Of a stretch of 64,000 nt of DNA, positions 26,183 through 35,687 are shown piece after piece. The notes under the pieces are model-generated. The model saw nothing but the letters and a program-made list of their open reading frames with translations, did not search any database and was not told where the DNA came from. This DNA is from an uncultured Victivallis sp. (GTDB lineage: Bacteria > Verrucomicrobiota > Lentisphaeria > Victivallales > Victivallaceae), in assembly GCA_944389895.1 (NCBI GenBank), contig CALXOA010000118.1, forward strand, positions 37,541 through 101,540, given 5' to 3'. Position 1 is the stretch's first letter. Every line of letters begins with the position of its first letter. Both the position numbers and the translations under genes were made by a program.

Positions 26183-26793
26183 GACCTGTTCCGGCAGACT
26201 ACCGTCGTAAACTGCTCTGGCCCGGCAGCACCCAGCTCGCGCCGGTTCCGGCGGTCCTCGCCGGTTGCGGAGACGGTACGCCGGAATCCCCGTTCAACCT
26301 GATCACCATCGCGTGGACCGGGATCGTCTGCAGCACTCCGCCGATGATCTCGATCTCAGTGCGGCCGGAACGCCGTTCCTGCGAATTGATCCGTTCGACC
26401 GGTTGCTTCACGATCAACCTGCCTCCGGCTTCGCTCGCAGCGACGGTCGACTGGTGCGGCGTGGTATCGGGCCGCGATCACGACAAGTTCGCGGAGCGGA
26501 ACCTGACGCCGCTCCCCGGCACCCGGGTGAGCGCTCCGCTGGTTGCGGAGTGTCCGCTCGGTCTGGAGTGTGAGGTGCGCCGGATACTCGAGCTCGGCAG
26601 CCATACCCTTTTCCTTGCTGAAATCGTCGCGGTTCAGGCGGCGGAAACGCTGCTTGACGCGGGAGGACGGCTCCATCTGGACAAAGCGGGATTGCTCGCA
26701 TATGCACATGGCCATTATTATGAACTCGGCAGATGTATCGGCCATTTCGGATTCTCCGTCCGGAAGAAACCGGGGCCGCGGATCCGCCGTTAA
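26179..26793 (+). CDS. Flavin reductase-like domain protein
   Basis: A 204-residue FMN-binding split-barrel protein of the flavin reductase/HpaC-like group. Typical segments are GCGDGTPESPFNLITIAWTG, PPMISISVRPERRS, GCFTINLPPASLAATVDWCG and GHTLFLAEIVAVQ-like LGSHTLFLAEIV. It probably binds FMN and may act as an NAD(P)H:flavin oxidoreductase or in electron transfer; the partner is unknown. Its ATG overlaps the ABC-F stop (ATGA at 26179-26182), so translation is coupled. The sirtuin gene follows 24 bases later. Confidence 0.85.
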   Translation: MRPVPADYRRKLLWPGSTQLAPVPAVLAGCGDGTPESPFNLITIAWTGIVCSTPPMISISVRPERRSCELIRSTGCFTINLPPASLAATVDWCGVVSGRDHDKFAERNLTPLPGTRVSAPLVAECPLGLECEVRRILELGSHTLFLAEIVAVQAAETLLDAGGRLHLDKAGLLAYAHGHYYELGRCIGHFGFSVRKKPGPRIRR

Positions 26794-26817
26794 ACAGAAA
26801 AAAAGGAGAGCCGGAAG

Positions 26818-27573
26818 ATGTACGAAGAACTCAAACAACTGTTGCGGGAATCACGCCGGACGTTTGCTTTCACCGGAGCCGGCATCTCGACCCTCTCCGG
26901 CATCCGTGATTTCCGCGGAGCCAACGGTGTCTATCTCCAGCCGTGGAACGGCAGACAGGTTGAGGAAATTCTGTCGCTGGATTGTTTTCTTGAGGATCCG
27001 AACCTCTTCTACCGCTGGGCGGAGGAGTTCATCTACCGCCTCGACGACTTCAAGCCGGCCTCTGTCCACCGCGTCCTTGCGAAACTGGAGGATGCGGGGA
27101 TGCTCGCCGGCGTCTACACCCAGAATATCGACCTGCTGCACCAGAAGGCGGGCAGCCGAAAGGTGTGGGAAGTGCATGGCAGTCCGGCCCACCATCATTG
27201 TCTGCGTTGCGGCAGAGAGTTCGGCTATGCGCAGATCGCACCGGAAGTGCTGGCCGGCAAAGTACCTCACTGTACGGAATGTCACGGCATCATCAAGCCG
27301 GACATCGTATTCTACGGAGAATCCCTCGACGAGGCGTTGCTCGATCAGGCATTCCGGGATCTGGAACGCGCGGAACTGCTTCTGGTGCTCGGCAGCAGCC
27401 TGACCGTTCAACCCGCGGCGGGATTGCCGCTGGCCACCCGCGCCGGAGGTGGAAAAATCGTAATCGTCAATGCACAGCCGACTCCGCTGGACCGCTATGC
27501 CGCATTGCGTTATGACGACCTCGGCAGTGTATTCGGCGAGCTGGAGCGCTGGCTGGAGAATCCGGCCGATTGA
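26818..27573 (+). CDS. NAD-dependent protein deacylase (sirtuin)
   Basis: A 251-residue Sir2-family enzyme that removes acyl groups from lysines using NAD+. The Rossmann motifs are FTGAGISTLSGIRDFRG and YTQNIDLLHQKAG, with the catalytic His in EVHGSP. The zinc site is CLRCGRE and CTECHG. KPDIVFYGE, LVLGSSLTVQPAAG and IVNAQPTPLD complete the NAD pocket. AAGGAGAGCCGGAAG precedes the ATG. It ends 2 bases from the convergent antiporter gene. Whether it is a deacetylase or another deacylase is open; the Ala-Tyr/Arg pair of desuccinylases is not evident. Confidence 0.95.
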   Translation: MYEELKQLLRESRRTFAFTGAGISTLSGIRDFRGANGVYLQPWNGRQVEEILSLDCFLEDPNLFYRWAEEFIYRLDDFKPASVHRVLAKLEDAGMLAGVYTQNIDLLHQKAGSRKVWEVHGSPAHHHCLRCGREFGYAQIAPEVLAGKVPHCTECHGIIKPDIVFYGESLDEALLDQAFRDLERAELLLVLGSSLTVQPAAGLPLATRAGGGKIVIVNAQPTPLDRYAALRYDDLGSVFGELERWLENPAD

Positions 27574-27575
27574 GA

Positions 27576-29057
27576 CTACAGCACCATTCCGGCTATCCAG
27601 CCGGCGGCCAGCAACGGCAGATTGTAGTGCAGAAAGGTCGGAATCGTCGAGTCATAGATGTGGTCGTGCTGCCCGTCCGCATTGAGCCCGGCGGTCGGTC
27701 CGAGCACCGACTCTGAAACCGGCGATCCGGCGTCACCGAGCGCGCCCGCCGATCCGATCACAGCAATGATCGCCAGTGGAGAAAGTCCGAGCGTCACGCA
27801 GATCGGCACATAGATCGTCGCCAGCAGCGGAACCGTCGAAAACGAAGATCCGATTCCCATCGTGACGATCAATCCGACAAGCAGCATCAGAAAAATCGCA
27901 CATCCCTTGAACAACAGCATGGCGGAAACATCGGCTCCGAGCGTCCCCGCCATTCCGGCAACGACCGCGACCAGTTGATCGACGCCCTTTGTCGCCTTCA
28001 TCACGCTGGCAAAACCGGCGGCGGCAATCATCACCACACCGATTCCGCCCATCAGCGCCACCCCCTTGACGAACAGATCCTGCGTGTCGCGCACCGAAAT
28101 GATCCGGGCGGCGATGAACACCAGCACCGCCAGCAGCGAACCGAAGATCAGCGAATCCAGAAAAATCTGAATCAGCAGTGTCGTCACCACCGCGACAATT
28201 CCGATCGCAATGTTGAATGGCTTGATCGCCACCGGTTCCTCAAGGATTCCCTGCTGAACCGCTTCCGTAACCGGAATTGCGTAGTCACGCGGCTTTCGAT
28301 AGCTGAAAAAGACTGCGATCAGATAGCCGGCCAACATGCCCAGAGCCGGAATCAACATCGCCGCCGGAGTCTGTTCCGGCGTCACCGTGACTCCTCCGGC
28401 GGCGTTGATCGTACCGACCAGAATCTTGTGCATGTAAATCTTGCCGAAACCGACCGGGCAGACCATGTACGGGGTGATCAGACCGAAAGTCAGCACACAG
28501 GCGATCAACCGCCGGTCCATCCGCAGTTTCTCGAATACGCCGAGCAGCGGCGGAATCAGCACCGGGATGAAGGCGATGTGCATCGGAATCAGATTCTGCG
28601 ACGAAATCGCAATCAGCGTCAGGATCCCGATCAATCCGTACTTGACCGTCGCGACACTGCCGCGCCCGACATTTCGCCCGACCCAGTGGAAAAGGCACCG
28701 TGCAATCAGTTCCGTCAATCCGGAACGGTTCAGCGCAATCGCAAACGTGCCGAGCATCACATACTGCATCGCCAGCCCGGCTCCGTAATCGAGGTTGGTC
28801 ATGAAACTGCCGGACGACCCCAGCGTGGATTTGAAAGCTCCGACCAGAAACTCCAGATTGGATGAAAGTGGACGCTCCGCCAGCAGTTGCAACCCGGTCA
28901 GGGTATCGCCGCCGCCGGCCAGAAAAACCGCCCCCAGAATCCCGCCGACCCCGGCGGCGATCACCAGCGCGAACACAACATTGAGCCGCAATGCCGCCAG
29001 CACCAGCAGCACCACTACGGCAAGAAGAACCGGATTCAGCAGAATCGACCAATCCAT
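27576..29057 (-). CDS. Na+/H+ antiporter family (NhaC/YuiF-like) membrane transporter
   Basis: A 493-residue membrane protein with about 12 hydrophobic segments. Signatures are NLEFLVGAFKSTLGSSGSFMTNLDYG, FAIALNRSGLTELIARCL, ISSQNLIPMHIAFIPVLIPPLL, MGIGSSFSTVPLLATIYVP and GSAGALGDAGSPVSESVLGPTAG. The last is characteristic of the Na+/H+ antiporter/histidine permease YuiF group in the ion transporter superfamily. It could exchange sodium for protons or carry an amino acid. The start at 29057 follows AAAGGATTCCCG. folD lies upstream on the same strand, 56 bases away. Confidence 0.87.
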   Translation of the reverse strand: MDWSILLNPVLLAVVVLLVLAALRLNVVFALVIAAGVGGILGAVFLAGGGDTLTGLQLLAERPLSSNLEFLVGAFKSTLGSSGSFMTNLDYGAGLAMQYVMLGTFAIALNRSGLTELIARCLFHWVGRNVGRGSVATVKYGLIGILTLIAISSQNLIPMHIAFIPVLIPPLLGVFEKLRMDRRLIACVLTFGLITPYMVCPVGFGKIYMHKILVGTINAAGGVTVTPEQTPAAMLIPALGMLAGYLIAVFFSYRKPRDYAIPVTEAVQQGILEEPVAIKPFNIAIGIVAVVTTLLIQIFLDSLIFGSLLAVLVFIAARIISVRDTQDLFVKGVALMGGIGVVMIAAAGFASVMKATKGVDQLVAVVAGMAGTLGADVSAMLLFKGCAIFLMLLVGLIVTMGIGSSFSTVPLLATIYVPICVTLGLSPLAIIAVIGSAGALGDAGSPVSESVLGPTAGLNADGQHDHIYDSTIPTFLHYNLPLLAAGWIAGMVL

Positions 29058-29113
29058 CGGGAATCCTTTCAAGGGAGGTTCAGAAAATGATCCGACAGCC
29101 CGGTTTCCGGGGA

Positions 29114-30001
29114 TCAGGCCCGCCGGATACGCCGCTCACAGGCGGTCACCGCGTTGCTCATCAAAATTGCAATCGTCATCGGACCGACCCCCCCGGGAAC
29201 CGGAGTGATCGCGGAAGCGACTTCAACCGCCTCGGAAAAGTTCACATCACCGACCAGCCGATTCTTCCCGGTCGCCGGATCCGGTATCCGGTTGATGCCG
29301 ACATCAATCACCACGGCTCCGGGTTTAATCATGTCACCGGTCACGAACTGCGGTTTCCCGATCGCGGCAATCAGAATATCCGCGTCACGGGTAAACTTCG
29401 CAATGTCGGGGGTTCCGGAATGAACGACCGTGACGGTCGCGTTGGCCCCTTTCGCCTTCTGCATCAGCATCGCGGCCAGCGGTTTGCCGACGATGTTCGA
29501 ACGCCCGATCACCACCGCATGTTTTCCTGCCGGATCGACCCCCGATTTCTCAAGCAGCACCAAGACACCGTAAGGGGTACACGGCCGGAAACCATCCGTC
29601 TTTCCGATCAGCAACTTGCCGACGTTACGCTCGTGAAAACAATCGACATCCTTATCCGGATCGATCGCGGCAATCACGCGTTCCTCGTCGATCTGCGGCG
29701 GAGGCGGGGACTGCACAAGAATGCCGTTCACCTTCGGATCGGCATTGAGTTCCTCAATCAGGCGAAGCACATCATCCATCGAAGCATCGACGGGCAATAC
29801 GCGCCGATCCGAATAGATCCCCAGCTCTGCGCATTTCCTGACCTTGGAGTTGACGTAGACCTGAGAGGCGGGGTCGTCGCCGATCAGTACGACCGCAAGT
29901 CCCGGCGTCCGCCCTTTTTCGGCCAGTTTGCGCACCCGGCACCGGGTCTCTTCATTGACCATTCCGGCGATCGCCTTGCCGTCGATGATTCGTGCCGCCA
30001 T
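29114..30001 (-). CDS. folD: Bifunctional methylenetetrahydrofolate dehydrogenase/cyclohydrolase
   Basis: A 295-residue enzyme that interconverts methylene-, methenyl- and formyl-tetrahydrofolate. The folate site has the YxxxK pair in YVNSKVRKC, then [28 protein letters not shown] and [12 protein letters not shown]. The NADP domain has [16 protein letters not shown] and [15 protein letters not shown]. All are standard FolD. The usual QLPLP loop reads QSPPPP here, a mild variation next to the substrate site. GGAGGGGATGG lies about 11 bases upstream of the ATG. It provides one-carbon units for purines and formyl-Met. Confidence 0.97.
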   Translation of the reverse strand: MAARIIDGKAIAGMVNEETRCRVRKLAEKGRTPGLAVVLIGDDPASQVYVNSKVRKCAELGIYSDRRVLPVDASMDDVLRLIEELNADPKVNGILVQSPPPPQIDEERVIAAIDPDKDVDCFHERNVGKLLIGKTDGFRPCTPYGVLVLLEKSGVDPAGKHAVVIGRSNIVGKPLAAMLMQKAKGANATVTVVHSGTPDIAKFTRDADILIAAIGKPQFVTGDMIKPGAVVIDVGINRIPDPATGKNRLVGDVNFSEAVEVASAITPVPGGVGPMTIAILMSNAVTACERRIRRA

Positions 30002-30223
30002 ATTGTACCATCCCCTCCTGTTGGATATTCGTTGTCGGAAACCGTTCTTATAAAAATAACACCGCGAACACGGATTTTCAAGGCACGGGAAGAGTGCGTC
30101 GCGGAAACACTCCGCAGCTGAAAATACCTGTTTTCACCAGCAGGACAGCTTGTATTCCACGTTCCGACGAGATACATTTCACAGGAAACAGAACTGACAG
30201 AACAATACGATCTGGAGAAAAAA

Positions 30224-32113
30224 ATGAGTTTCCGGAGAATCCCTTCCCTCCTTCTCGCCCTCCTCTTTCTGCCGCAGCTCCCCGCGGCGGAAAAGAGGGA
30301 TGACAACCTCAGAGCACATTTGAGCGGACTCTTCAAGGAACCGTTCTCCATACGCAGACACAACGACGGTACGGTCTCCCTGCGGATGCCGAATGCACCG
30401 CAGGGGATCCCGTTCAAGGACAATGCGTTCAAACCCGGGTCCAAACGGTACCTGGTTCTTGAAATGCAGACCGAAGCGAAGGGGACCGGCGGAATCATGT
30501 TCAACAACGGCCGCCGGTGGTTCGAGTTGATCGGGGATCGCGAATTTCACATCTACAACATCGATCTCTATAAGGACGGGAAACCGCAAGTGGGCAGCGC
30601 TACCTTCATGCGCTTCGCCGATGATCCCGGGGCGCAAATAACGTTGCGCCGTTTCGAATTGAGCGACACTCCGCAGGGACCGCCGATGGTGGATCTCCGT
30701 TCGGCAGGATTGACCGAGGCGATCAACCACCCCGGAAGCGAACGGGAATTTTTCCTCCACCTTCACAACCGCGGCGGCGGGGATGCGACGGAACTTTCGA
30801 TCAGTTCCCTGCGGCTGCCGCGGGGCGTCACGATAACCGGTCCGGAGAACTGGCGGAAAATCCCGACGGTGAAGACCCAGAGCTATCTGACTCATGTCAT
30901 CCGGGTTCGCGCCGAACGGCCGGTCTCCGGATATTTCCAGATCGACCTCAGTGGAGAAGGAGCTCCTGTGACCACACTGCGCGGCAAAATTGAATTTACC
31001 CGTTCGCTCAATCTGCCCAAAGCCGATTATGTGCCGGAACCGCAACCGGTCAGGACCGACTACGAGATCGGGGCGCTCTATTTCCCCGGCTGGACTCCTC
31101 CGCAACGCTGGCCGCAGATCCGGGAAGCCGCTCCGGAACGGCGCCCGTTGCTCGGTTATTACGACGAAGGCAACCCGGAAGTGGTCGACTGGCAGATCAA
31201 ATACCTGGTCGAAAACGGCTTCTCGTTCCTGCTGGTGGACTGGTACTGGCACAAGGGAAACCGGAGCCACGAGGAGTGGATCAAAGCCTTCGACAAGGCG
31301 CGTTACAACAAATATCTCAAATGGGCGGTCATGTGGGCTAACCACACGCCGCAGGGCAGCCACTCCGTCGAAGATCAGATCGCCGTGACGAACTACTGGA
31401 TCGAAAACTATTTCAACAAACCCTACTATTACCGGATCGACGGCCGCCCGGTGGTCGTCTACTGGCAGTCGGACAACATGGATCGCGATCTCGGCCCCGG
31501 CGGCGCCCAGAAATTGCTTGAATTGTCTCAGAAACTCGCCCGTGAGGCAGGGTTGCCGGGCATCTTTTTCATCGCGATGAAGTGGCCGGAAAACGGTTCC
31601 GACCCCAAGACCATTCAGAAACTCCGCACTCAGGGGTTTGAGATGACCAGCATCTATCACTACATGGCCCCGGGTTCCGATCCGCCGGTGCCCTACCGCT
31701 ATGATTTCCGGGACGTGGCCGCCGCCAACAAGGATCTGTGGAACCGGCTGCACAAGACCGGAATCCTGCCCTTCCTGCCCAATCTGTCGACCGGTTGGAA
31801 CGATTACCCCTGGCACTTCAACTCCGGAACCGGAATCGTCGGGCGCACCCCGGAACTGTTCCGGCAGATCTGCCGCGATGCCAAGGAGTTCTCCGATCGG
31901 ACCGGTATCCGGCGGATGGTGCTCGCTCCGCTCAACGAATGGGGAGAAGGTTCTTACGCCGAACCCAACCGGGAATATGGGTTCCAGATGTACGAGGCGG
32001 TCCGGGACACGTTCGCACGTCCACCGCGGAATGGCCGCTGGCCGCTCAATTACGCGCCCGAGGAGGTCGGTCTCGGTCCCTATCCGCTTGAGAAAAACCA
32101 GGAGTCGAAATAA
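30224..32113 (+). CDS. Secreted WbsX-like (GH99-like) glycan-active protein
   Basis: A 629-residue protein with signal peptide MSFRRIPSLLLALLFLPQLPAAE. Residues ~25-145 form a beta-sandwich, ~150-250 a second beta-domain, and ~275-600 a TIM barrel of the WbsX/GH99-like family (IGALYFPGWTPPQRW, LLGYYDEGNPEVVDWQIKYL, FLLVDWYWHKGNR, MWANHTPQG, GRPVVVYWQ, LAPLNEWGEGSYAEPN). The NEWGEGSYAEP motif is the family hallmark and contains the probable catalytic Glu. WbsX proteins are annotated near glycosyltransferases, but the fold is that of endo-mannosidase-like hydrolases. TCTGGAG precedes the ATG. The protein is probably exported. Confidence 0.86.
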   Translation: MSFRRIPSLLLALLFLPQLPAAEKRDDNLRAHLSGLFKEPFSIRRHNDGTVSLRMPNAPQGIPFKDNAFKPGSKRYLVLEMQTEAKGTGGIMFNNGRRWFELIGDREFHIYNIDLYKDGKPQVGSATFMRFADDPGAQITLRRFELSDTPQGPPMVDLRSAGLTEAINHPGSEREFFLHLHNRGGGDATELSISSLRLPRGVTITGPENWRKIPTVKTQSYLTHVIRVRAERPVSGYFQIDLSGEGAPVTTLRGKIEFTRSLNLPKADYVPEPQPVRTDYEIGALYFPGWTPPQRWPQIREAAPERRPLLGYYDEGNPEVVDWQIKYLVENGFSFLLVDWYWHKGNRSHEEWIKAFDKARYNKYLKWAVMWANHTPQGSHSVEDQIAVTNYWIENYFNKPYYYRIDGRPVVVYWQSDNMDRDLGPGGAQKLLELSQKLAREAGLPGIFFIAMKWPENGSDPKTIQKLRTQGFEMTSIYHYMAPGSDPPVPYRYDFRDVAAANKDLWNRLHKTGILPFLPNLSTGWNDYPWHFNSGTGIVGRTPELFRQICRDAKEFSDRTGIRRMVLAPLNEWGEGSYAEPNREYGFQMYEAVRDTFARPPRNGRWPLNYAPEEVGLGPYPLEKNQESK

Positions 32114-32114
32114 C

Positions 32115-32170
32115 CGGCGGCGGGGAAGTCTGTTCCCGATCCCGGCATGGATTGCGGATTCCCCGCGCCG
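32115..32170 (+). terminator. GC-rich inverted repeat after the WbsX-like gene
   Basis: CGGCGGCGGGGAA (32115-32127) and TTCCCCGCGCCG (32159-32170) pair with one bulged base, starting one base after the stop codon. Only TTT follows directly, so factor-independent termination is uncertain. Confidence 0.35.
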
Positions 32171-32335
32171 TTTCCGGGGCCCCGCCGGAGGCCCACCCGG
32201 AGACTGTAGAAATAAAAATTTCGTTTTTTTGTGTCTGCAGCCTCATTCCCATATTGAAATCATACTCAGATGTGATACTCTTAAAATAGACGGATACCGG
32301 AGTCGTTCAACCCATATAACCAAACGGAGCTGTCA

Positions 32336-32914
32336 ATGATCGCTAGCATCGGAGATTTCCTTGTGACCAACAGCCGGAACATCTACCTTTTCATCGCAAT
32401 TCTCGGAACGGCGATTTTTGCGTTGCAATTCGTTCTGAGCATGGCCGGGCTGCACGGCGATGTTGACGGCGGTGACGGTGCGGATTTCCAGATCGACGCG
32501 CATGATGTCGCAGACATTCACGGTCTCAACTTCTTTTCGATCAAAAGTATCGTCGCATTCGTAACCTTCTTCGGCTGGGGCGGTTTTTTCTTCAACCATC
32601 TCGGTCTGGGAGGCCTGGCCATCGCCTTCTTCTGCGGGCTTGTGATGATGTTCCTGACCGCTCTGGTCATCTCGCTGCTGTTGAAGATGCAGCAATCCGG
32701 CAACGTCAGCAGCGCCGACCTGATCGGCCGAAACGGTACCGTCTATCTGACGATTCCGGGAGAGCGGGCCTCCGGCGGACTGGTGACCGTCACCCTGCCC
32801 GACCGGACGCGGCAAATCAGTGCCCGGGCCGATTCCGAAATCAAAACCGGAACCGATGTCGTGATCGAAAGCGATCTGGGCGGCGGAGTCTTTCTCGTCA
32901 AGCCGATCGACTGA
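32336..32914 (+). CDS. NfeD-like/YqiJ-like membrane protein with OB-fold domain
   Basis: A 192-residue membrane protein. Hydrophobic segments lie at ~17-37, ~67-90 and ~93-115, followed by an OB-fold domain from ~125 (LIGRNGTVYLTIPG, SGGLVTVTLPDRTRQISARAD, GTDVVIESDLGGGVFLVKPI), as in the NfeD/YqiJ family. Such proteins are typically encoded next to flotillin-like SPFH proteins and assist their membrane assembly. The flotillin gene begins 95 bases downstream, supporting this role. CGGAGCTGTCA precedes the ATG. A short acidic HGDVDGGDGADFQID loop lies between the first two membrane segments. Confidence 0.82.
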   Translation: MIASIGDFLVTNSRNIYLFIAILGTAIFALQFVLSMAGLHGDVDGGDGADFQIDAHDVADIHGLNFFSIKSIVAFVTFFGWGGFFFNHLGLGGLAIAFFCGLVMMFLTALVISLLLKMQQSGNVSSADLIGRNGTVYLTIPGERASGGLVTVTLPDRTRQISARADSEIKTGTDVVIESDLGGGVFLVKPID

Positions 32915-33009
32915 GTGTTTCGCCGGAGAGATGCGAAAACTCTTCCGGCGGAAAACGGGACTGAACGAACAGCATTTTTCAATCACCCCAACCAAAGGAG
33001 AATACCATA

Positions 33010-34671
33010 ATGCCCATCGTCGTATTGGCCGTACTGGCCGCATTCGTACTGTTGATGATCTTCATCTCGCTGGTCACCTGGTACCGCAAGTGCCCATCCG
33101 ACCGGATTATGATCATCTACGGAAGAACCGGGGGAACCAAGGCGGCGCAATGCATTCACGGCGGCGCGAAGTTCGTCTGGCCGATCATCCAGGACTACGG
33201 TTACATCTCGCTGCGCCCGCTGCAGATCGCCGTCAACCTCGACAATGCGCTCTGCAAACAGAACATCCGCATCAACGTACCGTCGATCTTCACGGTCGGC
33301 GTCAGCACCAGCCCCGAAATCATGGGTAACGCCGCAGAACGTCTCTTCGGCCAATCTCCGGAAGCGATCGCTGAGCTGGCCAAGGACATCATCTTCGGTC
33401 AGTTGCGTCTGGTGATCGCCTCCATGATGATCGAGGAGATCAACGCCGACCGGGAAACCTTCCTGCGCGCCGTCGAAGCGAACGTCGCCGAAGAACTCAA
33501 GAAGCTCGGCCTCGAACTGCTCAACGTCAACATCACCGACATCACCGATGAATCCGGCTACATCTCGGCCATCGGGCAGCGCGCCGCCGCCGGAGCGATC
33601 AACAAAGCGAAGATCGACGTCGCCGAAGAAACCCGTAAAGGGAGCATCGGTGCTGCCGAAGCCAAGAAACTCGAGCGCATCGCCGTCTCCAAGGCCGAAG
33701 CCGAAGCGGCCAGCGGCGAAGCAGATGCCGACCGTGAGAGAAGAATCGCCGTCAAGCAGGCGGAAGCTGCCGCAGCGGCCGGAGAAGCCGACGCCGAACG
33801 CGATCAGCGCATCGCCGTCAAACAGGCGGACGCCGCCGCAGCGGCCGGGGAAGCGCAGGCCGAACGCGATCAGCGTATTGCCGTCAAGCAGGCGGATGCT
33901 GCCGCAGCGGCCGGGGAGGCAAATGCCGAACGTGACCGGCGTATTGCCGTCAAGCAGGCGGACTCGACCGCTACGCAGGGAGAAAACATTTCCGCAATCG
34001 AAATCGCCCAGTCCAATGCAACCCGTGCCGAACAGGAAGCAGAGGCGTTCCGTCGCGCAGAGGCCGCCCGTCAGGTGGCAACCGCCCAGATCGAGAAGGC
34101 GAAATTCGAAGCCGAAGCCGACGCCCAGATTTCACGTGCCCGGATGGAAATGGAACGGCAGAAGGCCGAAGTGATCGTCCCCGCCGAAATCCAGAAGCAG
34201 CAGATCGAAATTGCTGCGGATGCCGAAGCGGAAAAAGCACGCCGCGAGGCGAAAGGTATCGCCGACGCCATCTATGCGAAACTGGAAGCCGAAGCACGCG
34301 GAAATTATGAGATTCTGAAAGCCAAAGGCGAAGGTTACAAGCAGATCATCAGCGCCTGCGAGAACGATGCCGATGCCGCCGGCAAGATGCTGCTGATCGA
34401 AAAGCTCCAGGACATCGTCCAGCTCCAGACCGAAGCGATCAAGAGCATCCGGATCGACAAGGTCACCGTCTGGGACGGCGGTTCCGGCAGGAACGCCGAC
34501 GGCAAGACCGCGACGGCGAATTTCCTCTCCGGCATGCTTCAGAGCCTGCCGCCGCTGCACGACGTCGCCGAAATGGCCGGGCTCGATCTGCCGGACTACC
34601 TCGGAAAGCTCAAGAACGATCAGCAGAATGCGTCTCCTGCCCCGGAGGAGTCCGCGCCCGCTGAAAAGTAA
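33010..34671 (+). CDS. Flotillin-family SPFH membrane scaffold protein
   Basis: A 553-residue protein with an N-terminal membrane segment (IVVLAVLAAFVLLMIFISLV), an SPFH/band 7 domain (~30-200; MIIYGRTGG, GYISLRPLQIAVN, INVPSIFTVGVSTSP, LGLELLNVNITDI), then a long Ala/Glu-rich coiled coil (~205-480) of the flotillin type. The coil contains five tandem 22-residue repeats (223-332). The C-terminal part has IEKLQDIVQLQTEAIKSIRIDKVTVWD, conserved in YuaF-partner flotillins. It organises membrane microdomains. AAAGGAGAATACCATA precedes the ATG. Pairing with an NfeD-like gene is typical. A strong terminator follows. Confidence 0.94.
   Translation: MPIVVLAVLAAFVLLMIFISLVTWYRKCPSDRIMIIYGRTGGTKAAQCIHGGAKFVWPIIQDYGYISLRPLQIAVNLDNALCKQNIRINVPSIFTVGVSTSPEIMGNAAERLFGQSPEAIAELAKDIIFGQLRLVIASMMIEEINADRETFLRAVEANVAEELKKLGLELLNVNITDITDESGYISAIGQRAAAGAINKAKIDVAEETRKGSIGAAEAKKLERIAVSKAEAEAASGEADADRERRIAVKQAEAAAAAGEADAERDQRIAVKQADAAAAAGEAQAERDQRIAVKQADAAAAAGEANAERDRRIAVKQADSTATQGENISAIEIAQSNATRAEQEAEAFRRAEAARQVATAQIEKAKFEAEADAQISRARMEMERQKAEVIVPAEIQKQQIEIAADAEAEKARREAKGIADAIYAKLEAEARGNYEILKAKGEGYKQIISACENDADAAGKMLLIEKLQDIVQLQTEAIKSIRIDKVTVWDGGSGRNADGKTATANFLSGMLQSLPPLHDVAEMAGLDLPDYLGKLKNDQQNASPAPEESAPAEK
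33676..34005 (+). repeat. Five in-frame 66-bp tandem repeats in the flotillin gene
   Basis: Units begin at 33676, 33742, 33808, 33874 and 33940, each encoding about RIAVKQADAAAAAGEA plus six charged residues. Units 2-4 are nearly identical; unit 1 and especially unit 5 are degenerate. The period of 22 residues equals two turns of an 11-residue (hendecad) coiled-coil pattern. Confidence 0.9.
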
Positions 34672-34689
34672 TCCCCCGTCTCCGACAGC

Positions 34690-34724
34690 GCCCGCCTTCC
34701 ACACCAACGGAAGGCGGGCTTTTT
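34690..34724 (+). terminator. Intrinsic terminator of the NfeD-flotillin operon
   Basis: An 11-base stem GCCCGCCTTCC (34690-34700) pairs with GGAAGGCGGGC (34709-34719) around an 8-base loop and is followed by TTTTT. Confidence 0.88.
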
Positions 34725-35671
34725 CAGCTCCCCCCCCCGGAAGATCGACGGTGGCGCAGCCGGCTGGCCATGCGGAAAAACCAGGCATTCCACCATGCCG
34801 TCATCTGCTTTCCTCCCAGAATCAGCAATACCGCCGCAATGACCAGCACGATGCCGGCAACCAGCCGCAATGTCAATTGTTCCTTGAATACCGTCACGCC
34901 GAAAAAAACCGCAGTCACCGGTTCAAGCGCACCGAGAATCGCCGTGGGAGTCGGCCCGATCCAACGCACTGCCAGCGCCGTTCCGGCCAGAGAAACCACA
35001 GTGGGGAAAAAGGCGAGCGCGAGCAGATTTCCCCATGCCGCCCACGACGGCACCGTATCAAGTTCCAAGCAGAATCTCAGGCGAACCACGTAGACCGACA
35101 ATCCGAAGAGCAGTGCATAGAAGGTCAGGCGGCAGCCGGGCATCTCACGAAGCATCGACTTGTTCACACCGACAATGTAGATCGCATAACTGAGCGAAGA
35201 AAGCAGTACGAGAGCCACCCCGGTCAGACTCAGGGTACCGCCGTCTCCTCCCCGGTAAAGCAAGGAGATCCCCGCCAGTGCGAGAAGGATACTGCACACA
35301 GTGACCGGAGTCACCTTCTCCCGGAAACAAACCGCCATGATCACCGCGACCATCACCGGATAGACAAACAGAATCGTCGAAGCGATTCCCGCATCCATGT
35401 GCCGGTAGGAGAGAAAGAGAAACAGCGAGGAGAAGGAAACCAGCAACCCGGCGACCACAAGGGGCGGAATCTCTCCTCCCCGCAGGGCAAAGGATTCGCG
35501 ACGGCGCTTCATCAGAATCCCCAGCATCGCGACTCCGAGCGCATAACGATAGAACAGCACCGAATCGGCGTCCATTCCCTCCCGGTAGAGCGGGAGGGTG
35601 AACAACGGATTCATGCCGTAAGTTGCCGCGGCTACAACGGCGGCGACGATTCCCCTGCCCTTGTCGTTCAT
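34724..35671 (-). CDS. DMT-superfamily (EamA) transporter
   Basis: A 315-residue membrane protein with ten predicted helices in two EamA halves (AAVVAAATYGMNPLFTLPLYREGMDADSVLFYRYALG; the second half contains LLSSLSYAIYIVGVNKSML, ALAVRWIGPTPTAILGALEPVTAVFFGV and TLRLVAGIVLVIAAVLLI). EamA proteins export or import small metabolites. The start at 35671 is the first ATG; a TTG four codons earlier is possible, and no strong ribosome site is visible. It lies 16 bases after the glycosidase gene on the same strand, so it is probably cotranscribed with it and may move a sugar or its derivative. Confidence 0.88.
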   Translation of the reverse strand: MNDKGRGIVAAVVAAATYGMNPLFTLPLYREGMDADSVLFYRYALGVAMLGILMKRRRESFALRGGEIPPLVVAGLLVSFSSLFLFLSYRHMDAGIASTILFVYPVMVAVIMAVCFREKVTPVTVCSILLALAGISLLYRGGDGGTLSLTGVALVLLSSLSYAIYIVGVNKSMLREMPGCRLTFYALLFGLSVYVVRLRFCLELDTVPSWAAWGNLLALAFFPTVVSLAGTALAVRWIGPTPTAILGALEPVTAVFFGVTVFKEQLTLRLVAGIVLVIAAVLLILGGKQMTAWWNAWFFRMASRLRHRRSSGGGS

Positions 35672-35687
35672 CGCACAGGGCAACTCG

